DNA of 14,082 nucleotides from an uncultured Brachyspira sp. (GTDB taxonomy: Bacteria; Spirochaetota; Brachyspiria; Brachyspirales; Brachyspiraceae). Below are positions 1 through 6,846 of the stretch, piece by piece. The stretch covers positions 1 to 14,082 of the forward strand of contig NZ_CASEGO010000089.1 in the NCBI RefSeq assembly GCF_949287625.1, read 5' to 3'. The notes under the pieces were generated by a model. That model saw only the letters and a program-made list of their open reading frames with translations. It was not told the DNA's origin and ran no database searches. The first letter of the stretch is position 1. Every line of letters starts with the position of its first letter. The position numbers and the translations under genes are program-made.

Positions 1-48
1 TTTAATAATTTTTTTTATCTTATATTTGCTTAACCTATTGTATTTCAT
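1..48 (-). CDS. possible start of a third gene in the spike cassette (partial)
   Basis: An ATG at 48-46 on the minus strand opens a frame that stays open for 16 codons to the window edge. It reads MKYNRLSKYKIKKIIK, a lysine-rich start that could precede a membrane segment. A purine-rich stretch (AAGAAAAGAG) lies directly upstream. That is a weak ribosome site, slightly too close to the ATG. The gap to the preceding gene is 33 bases in the same direction, so it would be co-transcribed with the PAAR-like gene and the 332-aa gene. By analogy with effector cassettes it could be an immunity or accessory protein, but nothing in 16 residues shows this. It may also be non-coding. Confidence 0.35.
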   Translation of the reverse strand, partial: MKYNRLSKYKIKKIIK

Positions 49-81
49 ACTCTTTTCTTATATCTACATAAAAGATACTAG

Positions 82-1080
82 TCAAGAGCCTAAATTATTT
101 ATTTCTTCTTGTTCTTTATATGTTTCTTTATCACTTGTGTAAATGTCTAATATAGAAGATGTGTAAGATAATTTAGCAATGCCTAATGATATTAATAATG
201 GACCTACACCCATTGGAGTAGTTGCAACACCTAAACCAATTATAATTAAATCTACCATAAACATAATTGAACCAAAAATCAATTTAGCAAATAAAAATTT
301 ATCTTTTTTTTCGGTATAGCTTAATATATAACTTTCTATTTTTTTCATAGCTGGCTTTATATTTTCTTGGATATAACTATGAATTTCCTGCTCGCCGTAT
401 TTATTTATTTTATTAATAAGATTATTGGTTGAAAGATATTCCTTATATTGTATATAAAATTCATGTATAATTACTGATAAGTCCTTACATAAAGCATCTA
501 TATTTACTGATAGTCTGTCATTTGTTTCTTTTAATAATATATTATTTGGTGACTGCTCTTTAGCAGTTTCTAATAAATTAGCACGGAACTTATCTAATAC
601 AGAGAAAGATTTGATTATTTCTATTTCTAATTTGATAAAGTTACCATTTTTTAAATTATTATTTTTTAAAACTGATAAAATATCAATATCAGTATTTCTT
701 ATTAATAAAATATGATTTAATGGTATTTGTAAAGTAAGAAAATTGGCTGCTTGATTATATTGTACATTATTATTTTTGATGCTGCATAGAGTTTCTAAAA
801 ATAAAGAATTATTGGTTTTTATTTTTATATTTTTATTCTTTTTTAATATGGTTTCATAAAATGACTTTTTCTCTAAAATATTAAGATTTTCTAAAATTAA
901 ATATATATTATCTTCTTTTATATGTTTTATCTCTTTGATAATATTTTCTGTTTCAGAATTAACTTTATTGCTGCATATAGTAAAGCCATTTTTAGAATAA
1001 AAATCACATTGATATGTATTTGTTTGGGGTGCAATGCATAAACATTCTTTAAAATTCTTCTTACTGTCTTTACTATCCAT
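82..1080 (-). CDS. hypothetical protein with C-terminal membrane hairpin, candidate secreted cargo/effector
   Basis: I do not recognise the family of this 332-aa protein. Residues 1-260 are hydrophilic, rich in Lys, Asn and Ile, with long helical-looking stretches and four Cys in the first 40 residues (CLC, CDF, CSN). There is no signal peptide. Residues about 264-304 form a strongly hydrophobic pair of helices joined by a Gly/Pro turn (TTPMGVGP), and a charged tail of about 28 residues follows. This is the shape of a soluble protein that ends in a membrane-inserting hairpin. The start codon lies 8 bases after the stop of the DUF4280 gene, so the two are almost certainly one transcript. Proteins encoded directly behind PAAR-like spike genes are often the cargo delivered with the spike. 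That makes a membrane-acting effector my inference here. An unrelated membrane-anchored protein is possible. Confidence 0.8.
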   Translation of the reverse strand: MDSKDSKKNFKECLCIAPQTNTYQCDFYSKNGFTICSNKVNSETENIIKEIKHIKEDNIYLILENLNILEKKSFYETILKKNKNIKIKTNNSLFLETLCSIKNNNVQYNQAANFLTLQIPLNHILLIRNTDIDILSVLKNNNLKNGNFIKLEIEIIKSFSVLDKFRANLLETAKEQSPNNILLKETNDRLSVNIDALCKDLSVIIHEFYIQYKEYLSTNNLINKINKYGEQEIHSYIQENIKPAMKKIESYILSYTEKKDKFLFAKLIFGSIMFMVDLIIIGLGVATTPMGVGPLLISLGIAKLSYTSSILDIYTSDKETYKEQEEINNLGS

Positions 1081-1088
1081 ACAACACC

Positions 1089-1982
1089 CTAACTGATAAC
1101 TAGATTAATCTCTTCAAACATTCTGCTTGCTTTATATATTTTTGTGATAACAGGTAGATTTGTTTCTTCATCTTCATTTTCATACATTCGGCTGAATGTT
1201 TCACCAGTTTCTAAAAAACCAAATGATGACTCATACTTTTTATTTTTAGGAATTAAAAATATGTATTCAAAAATGTTTGCACCAATTTCTAATGATATGG
1301 CTTTATATGAATAAATATCTTCTGTATATGTTTCCTTTAAATAGTCTAAAAGCTCGCTGTATATGCCTGTATCGCTTTCTTTTACCTTGCCAAGTGATAT
1401 TTTATAAGGGTTATCATAATCAGACTCTCTAAACTGATATTCTTTACTTTCTGCACCCTGATTTTCCACAGATGAATTATATATCTTAATATAATATGCT
1501 CCATTTATTATATCAGGGTATGATTTACTTAAACAGTAACGAACATGAAAAATATACTCATACTCTTCCTTTTCACTTTCGCTGCTTTCACCATTTCCGC
1601 TGTCTGCCTGCGGGGCAGAATAAGCCAGCTTCCATTTATTAGGCTTTGGAATAATTTGTAAAGGAAACCCTTTATCTGTCATTATAAGGCTTACATAGTC
1701 CTGCATAACGGCTTTTTCGCCATTTAATGTTTTTAAACTTAATGCTGCAGGGGGAATATTTACAACCATTGTGCATGGGGCAGGCACACCTAATATGCTG
1801 TTAGTGCAGCCAGATATTAAAGCATTCTGCATATCAGGCTCTAAGATAATAGGCACACCATCGCTTTTAAATGGTTTGCCTTTAACTGATTTTAACTGAA
1901 CCTTGCCGCCATGGGGGCACATAATAACATCATCTTCTAATACTGGATAAAGTAAAGTCTGTAACTGAGTATTTTCTGACAT
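1089..1982 (-). CDS. DUF4280 / PAAR-like spike-tip protein with C-terminal extension
   Basis: This 297-aa protein has an N-terminal DUF4280 (PAAR-like) domain at about residues 15-115. The tell-tale signs are MCPHGG (Cys22, His24), the GVPIILEPDM segment, SGCTNSILG (Cys59) and PAPCTMVV (Cys70). Cys and His at these places are the likely metal ligands that sharpen the cone. PAAR-type proteins cap the VgrG-like spike of type VI secretion systems or extracellular contractile injection systems and carry cargo. An acidic linker (about 125-142, EESSES-like) leads to a second region of about 155 residues with no family I recognise. It could be an adaptor for the next gene's product or a toxin part. 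The start is supported by AAAGGTG 6 bases upstream and a consensus promoter further up. No other secretion-apparatus gene is visible in the window, so this may be an orphan spike cassette. Confidence 0.85.
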   Translation of the reverse strand: MSENTQLQTLLYPVLEDDVIMCPHGGKVQLKSVKGKPFKSDGVPIILEPDMQNALISGCTNSILGVPAPCTMVVNIPPAALSLKTLNGEKAVMQDYVSLIMTDKGFPLQIIPKPNKWKLAYSAPQADSGNGESSESEKEEYEYIFHVRYCLSKSYPDIINGAYYIKIYNSSVENQGAESKEYQFRESDYDNPYKISLGKVKESDTGIYSELLDYLKETYTEDIYSYKAISLEIGANIFEYIFLIPKNKKYESSFGFLETGETFSRMYENEDEETNLPVITKIYKASRMFEEINLVIS

Positions 1983-2007
1983 ATTACACCTTTTGTGTTA
2001 GTGAATA

Positions 2008-2037
2008 ATTATATATATTAAATTTGTTGATTGTCAA
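2008..2037 (-). promoter_or_regulatory. consensus sigma-70 promoter for the PAAR-like gene
   Basis: On the minus strand TTGACA (2037-2032) and TATAAT (2013-2008) are separated by 18 bases. Both hexamers match the consensus completely. Transcription would start near position 2001, giving a short leader with AAAGGTG at 1993-1987 before the ATG at 1982. Perfect hexamers are notable in such AT-rich DNA because the GAC triplet in the -35 is not an AT-run accident. This suggests strong or constitutive expression unless a repressor intervenes. Confidence 0.75.
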
Positions 2038-2215
2038 GTAAAAGTATTTAAAAAAAATGTTACTATTTTATATATTATATAATATTATAATAACATTTAT
2101 TATAAATATATTATTCTAACATATTGATATACTTTTATTTACATAAAATAAAAAATAATGATATGTCTTAAATAACCAGTAAATATTGATATAGAAAATT
2201 AATAGAATTTACAAT

Positions 2216-2249
2216 AAAAAAAACTGCACTTATATAAAATAAGTGCAGT
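2216..2249 (-). terminator. rho-independent terminator of the envelope-stress operon
   Basis: A perfect 11-bp stem (ACTGCACTTAT at 2223-2233 pairing with 2239-2249) encloses a 5-base loop. In the minus-strand sense seven U follow (A-run at 2216-2222). It lies 55 bases after the degP stop and ends the rpoE-to-degP transcript. Confidence 0.85.
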
Positions 2250-2277
2250 AAATTAAGTTTATATTAGTTCTAATAAA

Positions 2278-2298
2278 TTACCTGCTAAAAACAGGTAA
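2278..2298 (-). terminator. small hairpin directly after the degP stop
   Basis: A 7-bp stem (TTACCTG at 2278-2284, CAGGTAA at 2292-2298) has a 7-base loop and lies 5 bases after the degP stop codon. Only a broken U-run (UUUAUU) follows in the minus sense. It is at best a weak first terminator or an mRNA 3'-end stabiliser ahead of the stronger hairpin at 2223-2249. Confidence 0.45.
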
Positions 2299-2303
2299 TA
2301 AAA

Positions 2304-3677
2304 TTATTCTGATTTTGCGAATGCTATAAAGTTTGAACCGTTAGGTGATACAACTTTTACAGCCATTAAATCACCTTTTTTCATTTTATCATATATTCTG
2401 TAAAAATCATTTGCATTATTTACAGCCTTATTATTTAAAAGAACTATCACATGGCCTTCTCTTAAGCCTTTTTTATAGGCTTGAGTATCTTCATTAAGGC
2501 TTGTAATAACTACACCATTAGATATACCTAAATTTCTAGCCTGCTGTGGGTCAATATCTTTTACAACTATATCACCACTTCTTTGTTTTGGCTGAGCACC
2601 ATAATAATTTGATGCAATTTGGTTATTACCAGGTCTTTCGCCTAATTTCACAGTAAGATTCTGCCTTTTGCCGTCACGAATAATTGTTAAAACTACTCTT
2701 TCATTTGGACTTTTTGAACCAATAATGCCGGCAAGCTCTCTTGAAGTTTGTGCCTGTTTACCGTCAACTGCAATAATAACATCACCAGCTTTAAGACCTG
2801 CTTTATCTCCCGGCTCGCCTTTTGTTACATCTGCTATTAATACACCTTTAGTATCTGATAAACCGAATGATGCTGCAAGCTGTTCATCAAGTGGCTGCAT
2901 AACAATACCAACCCAGCCTCTTGATACTTTACCGTCTTTTTTAAGTTTAGGAAGAATATTTTTAAGCATATTTACAGGCACAGCAAAACCAAGACCTTGA
3001 GCTGACTGTATAATCGCTGTGTTAATACCTATAACTTCCCCGTCCATATTTATAAGCGGACCTCCAGAGTTACCTGGGTTAATAGATACATCTGTCTGGA
3101 TAAAGTTATCATAAGGTCCGTCACCTAAAACTCTGCCTTTTGCTGATAAAATACCTGCAGTTACTGTGCCGCCAAGACCAAGTGGGTTACCAATAGCTAC
3201 AACCCAGTCGCCAATCTCTGCTTCATCAGAATCACCTAATAAAATAGGTGTAATATTTGCACCTTTTGTATCTATTTTTAAAAGTGCTAAATCTGTAAGC
3301 GGGTCTGTACCAATAATCTCTGCTTTAAACTCTCTGTCATCTTGAAGTTTAATAACAATTTCATCTGCCCCTTCTATTACATGGTTATTTGTAACTATAT
3401 AACCGTCTCTATCAATAATAAACCCAGAGCCTAATGCTGTAGATTTATATTTCTGTGGACCACCGTTACCAAAGCCAAATGGATTATTGCCGCCAAACAT
3501 ACCACCAAAAAAGTCTTGAAAAAATGGGTCAATTTGACGAGTTACTGTTTTTGTTGTGCTTATATTAACAACACTAGGTGCTGCCTTTTTTACAACAGGT
3601 GAAAAACTTGTAGGTATTGCAAAAGCATTTACCGTAAAAGCTAAAACAAGCATCGCTGTTAAATATAATTTCTTCAT
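2304..3677 (-). CDS. degP: DegP/HtrA-family periplasmic serine protease (Do)
   Basis: This envelope protease-chaperone degrades or refolds damaged periplasmic and outer-membrane proteins. From the start chosen here it has 457 residues. A signal peptide comes first (MKKLYLTAML..., cleavage after NAFA at residue 20), then a trypsin-like domain with the catalytic triad His99 (TNNHV), Asp129 (PLTDL) and Ser204 (GNSGGP). Two PDZ domains follow at about 250-340 and 360-450. A Gly/Phe/Asn-rich loop at about 52-75 corresponds to the LA loop. I chose ATG 3677 because the signal peptide begins there and AAGGAGG lies at 3695-3689. The longer frame from 3707 would put ten extra residues before the signal peptide and overlap the upstream gene. 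It is the last gene of the sigma-E-type operon, so its expression is tied to the stress response. Confidence 0.95.
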   Translation of the reverse strand: MKKLYLTAMLVLAFTVNAFAIPTSFSPVVKKAAPSVVNISTTKTVTRQIDPFFQDFFGGMFGGNNPFGFGNGGPQKYKSTALGSGFIIDRDGYIVTNNHVIEGADEIVIKLQDDREFKAEIIGTDPLTDLALLKIDTKGANITPILLGDSDEAEIGDWVVAIGNPLGLGGTVTAGILSAKGRVLGDGPYDNFIQTDVSINPGNSGGPLINMDGEVIGINTAIIQSAQGLGFAVPVNMLKNILPKLKKDGKVSRGWVGIVMQPLDEQLAASFGLSDTKGVLIADVTKGEPGDKAGLKAGDVIIAVDGKQAQTSRELAGIIGSKSPNERVVLTIIRDGKRQNLTVKLGERPGNNQIASNYYGAQPKQRSGDIVVKDIDPQQARNLGISNGVVITSLNEDTQAYKKGLREGHVIVLLNNKAVNNANDFYRIYDKMKKGDLMAVKVVSPNGSNFIAFAKSE

Positions 3678-3703
3678 TAATGAAAATTCCTCCTTGAAAG
3701 GTA

Positions 3704-4588
3704 TCATTTTTTATTATAAATTTCTGATGTTAAAATACCACCCTCAGATGCAGTATCTATTACCTGTTTTATATTTCCATGGATAATATTTACTATATCC
3801 TCCATAAATCCAAAAGATACAGTGCCATATACTGTGTATTCTACATCATCAATTATTCTGCTGAATAAGTAGTTGCCATAAACTATTGTACTTACAGGCT
3901 CTACTGGTCTGTTAGCTGGTTTTATAAATACAGAAAATCTGTTAATGCCGTCTTCAAATGATAAATCAAAAACATATCTATTAAATACAGTTGTATGAAA
4001 GTGCCTGAAACCATGATAAAATTCGGGCGTATCCCAAAACTTATATTTACCTTCTATATTTCCGCGTAAATCATTAGGACCTTCTCTCATCTGCCCCATG
4101 CCGCGTCCCATGCCCATACCTCTGCCTCTGCCCATACCGCGACCCATACCTTCATGGTGACGGCCGTGCAGTGCACCAGTCATATAATCAAAGCCGCTGA
4201 AGGCAAACATTAATGTATTTACATGGTCATATACTTCTAACTTTACTATATGTTCGTTATTATCAAGCCATAAAATCTGCTTAAATCTGTCCTTATCTTT
4301 TGGGATAACTGTATATTGAGTTATATCAAAACCAAAAAATGAAATATTATCCATTTTTTCAACATTATAATATTTTGCTGGTATCCTGTCTATTGAAAAG
4401 AAACCTCTTAAAAGCTGGCGGGAAATAGAGCCAAGCATAGAAGTATCTGCAAAATAATCATCCTGCATATTTAAATAAACTTCATACCTGTCCTTATTTA
4501 AACATTTAAAGACAACTGCCTTATCAGCAGCAAAAACATTTACAGCTGCTGATAAAAGCAATATTATGGAGAGAATAAGTCGAATCAT
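3704..4588 (-). CDS. RseB/MucB-like periplasmic sigma-E regulator with Gly/Met/Arg-rich insert
   Basis: RseB-type proteins bind the periplasmic tail of the anti-sigma factor and shield it from proteolysis until envelope damage is sensed. This 294-aa protein has a signal peptide (cleavage near VFA, residue 20). A first domain includes a LWLDNNEHIVKLEVYD stretch like the RseB 'WvD..tgl.lR.el' strand pair. The C-terminal domain contains FEDGINRFSVFI (about 211-222) and VEYTVYGTV (249-257), matching the RseB C-terminal fold. Its position right after the sigma and anti-sigma genes supports the call. Between the domains, residues 141-170 are a repeat rich in Gly, Met, Arg and His (GMGRGMGRGRGMGMGRGMGQ), which is not a usual part of RseB. 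The ATG overlaps the anti-sigma stop by 4 bases, so translation is coupled. Overall similarity to known RseB is modest; the assignment rests on a few motifs and gene order. Confidence 0.7.
   Translation of the reverse strand: MIRLILSIILLLSAAVNVFAADKAVVFKCLNKDRYEVYLNMQDDYFADTSMLGSISRQLLRGFFSIDRIPAKYYNVEKMDNISFFGFDITQYTVIPKDKDRFKQILWLDNNEHIVKLEVYDHVNTLMFAFSGFDYMTGALHGRHHEGMGRGMGRGRGMGMGRGMGQMREGPNDLRGNIEGKYKFWDTPEFYHGFRHFHTTVFNRYVFDLSFEDGINRFSVFIKPANRPVEPVSTIVYGNYLFSRIIDDVEYTVYGTVSFGFMEDIVNIIHGNIKQVIDTASEGGILTSEIYNKK
4079..4168 (-). repeat. in-frame Gly-Met-Arg coding repeat
   Basis: This coding stretch of degenerate repeats (units such as GMGRG and GMGM) lies inside the RseB-like gene at residues 141-170, preceded by GRHHEG. 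It is noticeably richer in G+C than its surroundings. It lies in the expected linker between the two RseB domains. In-frame gain or loss of units is plausible. Confidence 0.8.
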
Positions 4589-5139
4589 TTTTCAAAATTT
4601 ACCGAAATCACCGATGCCTGAGCTGATGGACCAGCATAAGAATTTGTATAATGTTCTAAAACATAATCTTCAAAATTATTATAAGTCTGGTTTGCCATTT
4701 CAACAGACACTGGGTTAGATTTTTCAAAATATGTTACAGTTGCACCAATAGCAAACACTATGGCAGCAGCTGCCACTGCAATATATAACACTTTACCTGC
4801 AACCATTTTTGGTAAAGACTGTTTTGTTTTTTCATTTATAACTGCAGTTTTTTCTTCTATATTTTCTTTTACTTGAGCAGTTTGTTTTTTAGCATATTTA
4901 TTATTAAATTTAATATTTGCCATTATTTTTTTAGATAAATCTATATCTTCTTTTGGTGCATAAACTGATTTTACCATATCACGCACTCTATACATTGAAG
5001 CAAGCTGTGCTTTACAGCTTTCACATTCAGAAATATGGCTTGTAACAATACTACTTTGCTCACTTGTCAGCTCATTATCAATATAAGCATATAAAAGAGG
5101 TTTAATATCCACACATTCTTGTTTCATATTACGCTCCAT
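4585..5139 (-). CDS. zinc-finger anti-sigma factor, single-pass membrane protein (RseA-like role)
   Basis: This protein holds the sigma factor encoded just upstream inactive at the membrane. Near the N-terminus it has the anti-sigma zinc-finger pattern with HISECESC (His-x3-Cys-x2-Cys). A Lys/Glu-rich linker follows, then one membrane segment (VLYIAVAAAAIVFAIGATV) and a short periplasmic tail of about 45 residues, where an RseB-type partner would bind. I chose the ATG at 5139 (184 aa). GGAGG inside the last codons of the sigma gene lies 9 bases before it, and it starts 1 base after that stop. A longer frame from ATG 5166 (193 aa) overlaps the sigma gene by 26 bases and has only a weak AAGG upstream. 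An ATG at 5127 is also possible. The stop overlaps the next start (ATGA), indicating coupled translation. Confidence 0.85.
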   Translation of the reverse strand: MERNMKQECVDIKPLLYAYIDNELTSEQSSIVTSHISECESCKAQLASMYRVRDMVKSVYAPKEDIDLSKKIMANIKFNNKYAKKQTAQVKENIEEKTAVINEKTKQSLPKMVAGKVLYIAVAAAAIVFAIGATVTYFEKSNPVSVEMANQTYNNFEDYVLEHYTNSYAGPSAQASVISVNFEK

Positions 5140-5140
5140 T

Positions 5141-5719
5141 TTATTTTGCCTCCGCAAATGCTTCATCTGTAAGGCCTTGTTTAATAAGTCTTTCTTTAAT
5201 TATCTGCCTTGCATTAAAAAGCCTGCTTCGGACAGTGCCCAAAGGTATATTCAACATCTCTGCTATTTCTTCATAACTTAAATCTTCTACTTCACGAAGA
5301 ATAATAACATTACGAAGCCTGTCAGGCAGCGCATCTACAAAAAACTTAACATACTTTTTAAGCTCGTCTTTAATAATGTAATCTTCAGGACATTCGCCAG
5401 TAGTTAATCTTTCAAAATAGTCCACATCGCTTTCTTCATCTTCCATATCCACTATTCTTTTATCTCTTTCATAGTGGTTAAGAGAAAGATTAACAGCTAT
5501 GCGTTTTAACCATGGGTAAAAATGCTCCCTGTCTTGTAAAGTATCAAGTTTTTCATATGCTTTTAAAAAAGCATCCTGACAAATATCTTCCGCATATTCT
5601 TTATTTTTAACTATATTCATAGCAGAATAAAATATCTGCGACTGATATTTTAATATTAAAATTTCAAAGGCACCTGTATCGCCCTCTAAAACTTGTTCAA
5701 TAACCTGTGCATCACTCAT
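5141..5719 (-). CDS. rpoE: ECF RNA polymerase sigma factor, RpoE-like
   Basis: This 192-aa ECF-type sigma factor directs RNA polymerase to envelope-stress promoters. Region 2 spans about residues 12-85: AFEILILKYQSQIF, then AEDICQDAFLKAYE and the -10 recognition stretch FYPWLKRIAVN. Region 4 covers about 128-182, LPDRLRNVIILREVE then SYEEIAEMLNIPLGTVRSRL, a helix-turn-helix for the -35 element. Start ATG 5719 has AGAGGG 5 bases upstream. It is first in an operon with a zinc-finger anti-sigma factor, an RseB-like protein and DegP, the classic sigma-E set. That context, and the ECF-like promoter in front, point to a self-amplifying response to misfolded envelope proteins. The regulon outside this window cannot be seen. 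Confidence 0.92.
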   Translation of the reverse strand: MSDAQVIEQVLEGDTGAFEILILKYQSQIFYSAMNIVKNKEYAEDICQDAFLKAYEKLDTLQDREHFYPWLKRIAVNLSLNHYERDKRIVDMEDEESDVDYFERLTTGECPEDYIIKDELKKYVKFFVDALPDRLRNVIILREVEDLSYEEIAEMLNIPLGTVRSRLFNARQIIKERLIKQGLTDEAFAEAK

Positions 5720-5739
5720 TTTATCCCTCTTATATAGTG

Positions 5740-5766
5740 AATGACATAGATAATTATATTTAGTTC
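5740..5766 (-). promoter_or_regulatory. putative ECF (sigma-E-type) promoter, autoregulatory
   Basis: On the minus strand GAACTA (5766-5761) and GTCATT (5745-5740) are separated by 15 bases. This resembles the sigma-E pattern of a GAACTT-like -35 and a GTC-containing -10 at about that distance. It lies 21 bases upstream of the rpoE start codon. The GAAC and GTC cores stand out in AT-rich DNA, but the match is by eye. A sigma-70-like TATAAT-type hexamer also occurs in the AT-rich spacer. Confidence 0.45.
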
Positions 5767-5779
5767 AAAAAAATTTTTA

Positions 5780-6691
5780 TTAATTTTCTTTTTTATCTCT
5801 TATTACAAAAAATACAGAAATTATAATAAAAACACAAGCAAATATAGTAATATGGTTTATAGGTTCGCCGCCAAATAAAGCACCCACAATAACTGCTACA
5901 ACAGGCTCTGCATAAGCATAAGATATGGCAATATGAGTTGGTGTATTATATAAAAGCCATACATAACATGTATAACCTACAATAGAACCAAAAAATATTA
6001 AATGCAGAGTGCTTAAAAATGCTTTTAAAGTAACTTCTGAAAGATGAAAACCAGTCCACTCCCCTATTAAAAAAGAGATGACAAACATAACTAAACCGCC
6101 AGTAACCATTTGAAAACCAAGGCTTTTTATCATATTCATATCTGAATGTCTGCGTTTTAAATAGATAGAACCTGATACCCAGCCAGCCATAGATATAAAT
6201 ATAGTGATAATACCTAATACTGCATTAGAGCCGCCTGTAATCCCTGTTGATACTGCAAGCACACCAACACCAATAAAACCACCAATTAAGCCGACAAATA
6301 CTGATGCAGAAGGCTTTTTATCATAACCTATAAGCCAGCTGACAATTACCATCCATAAAGGTATAGAGCCCATAATAAGAGCTATTGTACCAGAATTAAT
6401 ATAAAGTCCTGAAATATTTAAAAAAGCACCACCTATAACTATCATCATACATGATGCAAAGAAAATAGTAATAAACTGTGATTTTGTAGGCAGTTTTCTA
6501 TCTTTTTTAATAAAAAATGACCAAAGCAAAAATATAGAGCCTGCAGAAATATATCTGATACTTGAAAGTAAAACTGGAGGAAAAGAAACAAGAGCAAACT
6601 TTATACTAAGATAGACAACACCCCATGTGGAATATAAGGCAACTATACAAAATAATGTTAATGCAAATTTTTTATTTTTAATAAGTGCCAT
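5780..6691 (-). CDS. EamA-family (DMT superfamily) membrane transporter
   Basis: This 303-aa inner-membrane protein has about ten hydrophobic segments and two tandem EamA repeats (about residues 9-143 and 158-298). The first begins YSTWGVVYLSIKFALVSFPP, which carries the conserved W-G-x-x-[FY] entry and the P-P before the second helix. In the second repeat, SYAYAEPVVAVIVGALFGGE is the typical ending (Y-x-E/P-V-x-A then G-x-x-x-x-E). Family members export amino acids, metabolites or drugs; the substrate cannot be told from sequence. The ATG has GGTG upstream. It lies 60 bases before rpoE in the same direction with no clear terminator between, so some read-through into the stress operon is possible. 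Divergent from purF. Confidence 0.9.
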   Translation of the reverse strand: MALIKNKKFALTLFCIVALYSTWGVVYLSIKFALVSFPPVLLSSIRYISAGSIFLLWSFFIKKDRKLPTKSQFITIFFASCMMIVIGGAFLNISGLYINSGTIALIMGSIPLWMVIVSWLIGYDKKPSASVFVGLIGGFIGVGVLAVSTGITGGSNAVLGIITIFISMAGWVSGSIYLKRRHSDMNMIKSLGFQMVTGGLVMFVISFLIGEWTGFHLSEVTLKAFLSTLHLIFFGSIVGYTCYVWLLYNTPTHIAISYAYAEPVVAVIVGALFGGEPINHITIFACVFIIISVFFVIRDKKEN

Positions 6692-6708
6692 AAAACACCA
6701 TAGATTTC

Positions 6709-6738
6709 TTTATACTGTTTTTAATTATTATTTTTCAA
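6709..6738 (-). promoter_or_regulatory. probable sigma-70 promoter of the EamA gene
   Basis: On the minus strand TTGAAA (6738-6733) and TATAAA (6714-6709) are separated by 18 bases, five of six matches each. The predicted start gives a leader of only about ten bases before the ATG at 6691. Confidence 0.5.
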
Positions 6739-6787
6739 ATTTGTACTACTAAATATGAAAAAAAGCAATTATTTTTTATAAAATTTA

Positions 6788-6816
6788 ATGACATTTATAT
6801 TCTCTTATGTTATATA
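6788..6816 (+). promoter_or_regulatory. probable sigma-70 promoter of purF
   Basis: ATGACA (6788-6793) and TATATA (6811-6816) are separated by 17 bases. AAAGGTG at 6835-6841 precedes the purF ATG. I saw no purine-type riboswitch fold in the roughly 30-base leader and no obvious PurR-box palindrome. Confidence 0.45.
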
Positions 6817-6846
6817 AGTAAATCAAATAATTATAAAGGTGTTATA

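Larger units (their letters stand above)
1983..2303. other. intergenic region between the spike cassette and degP
   Basis: This stretch of about 320 bases, over 80% A+T, holds no credible reading frame. It contains the promoter of the PAAR-like gene at its left end, and two hairpins behind degP at its right end (2223-2249 and 2278-2298). The middle, about 2040-2215, is simple AT-rich sequence in which I see no gene or repeat family. Confidence 0.7.

Noticed and set aside
2668..3000. plus-strand open frame of 110 codons
   Set aside because: Antisense to the well-supported degP coding region; low-complexity, no ribosome site and no family resemblance.
3678..3707. longer degP start at ATG 3707
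   Set aside because: It would place ten hydrophilic residues before a standard signal peptide; AAGGAGG lies just upstream of ATG 3677 instead.
3556..3786. plus-strand open frame of 76 codons across the degP/rseB-like junction
   Set aside because: Antisense to two supported genes and their ribosome site; no protein-like features.
6692..6846. possible riboswitch between the EamA gene and purF
   Set aside because: The sequence is nearly all A/T with no stable pairing or conserved purine/PRPP aptamer core; the space is filled by two divergent promoters.
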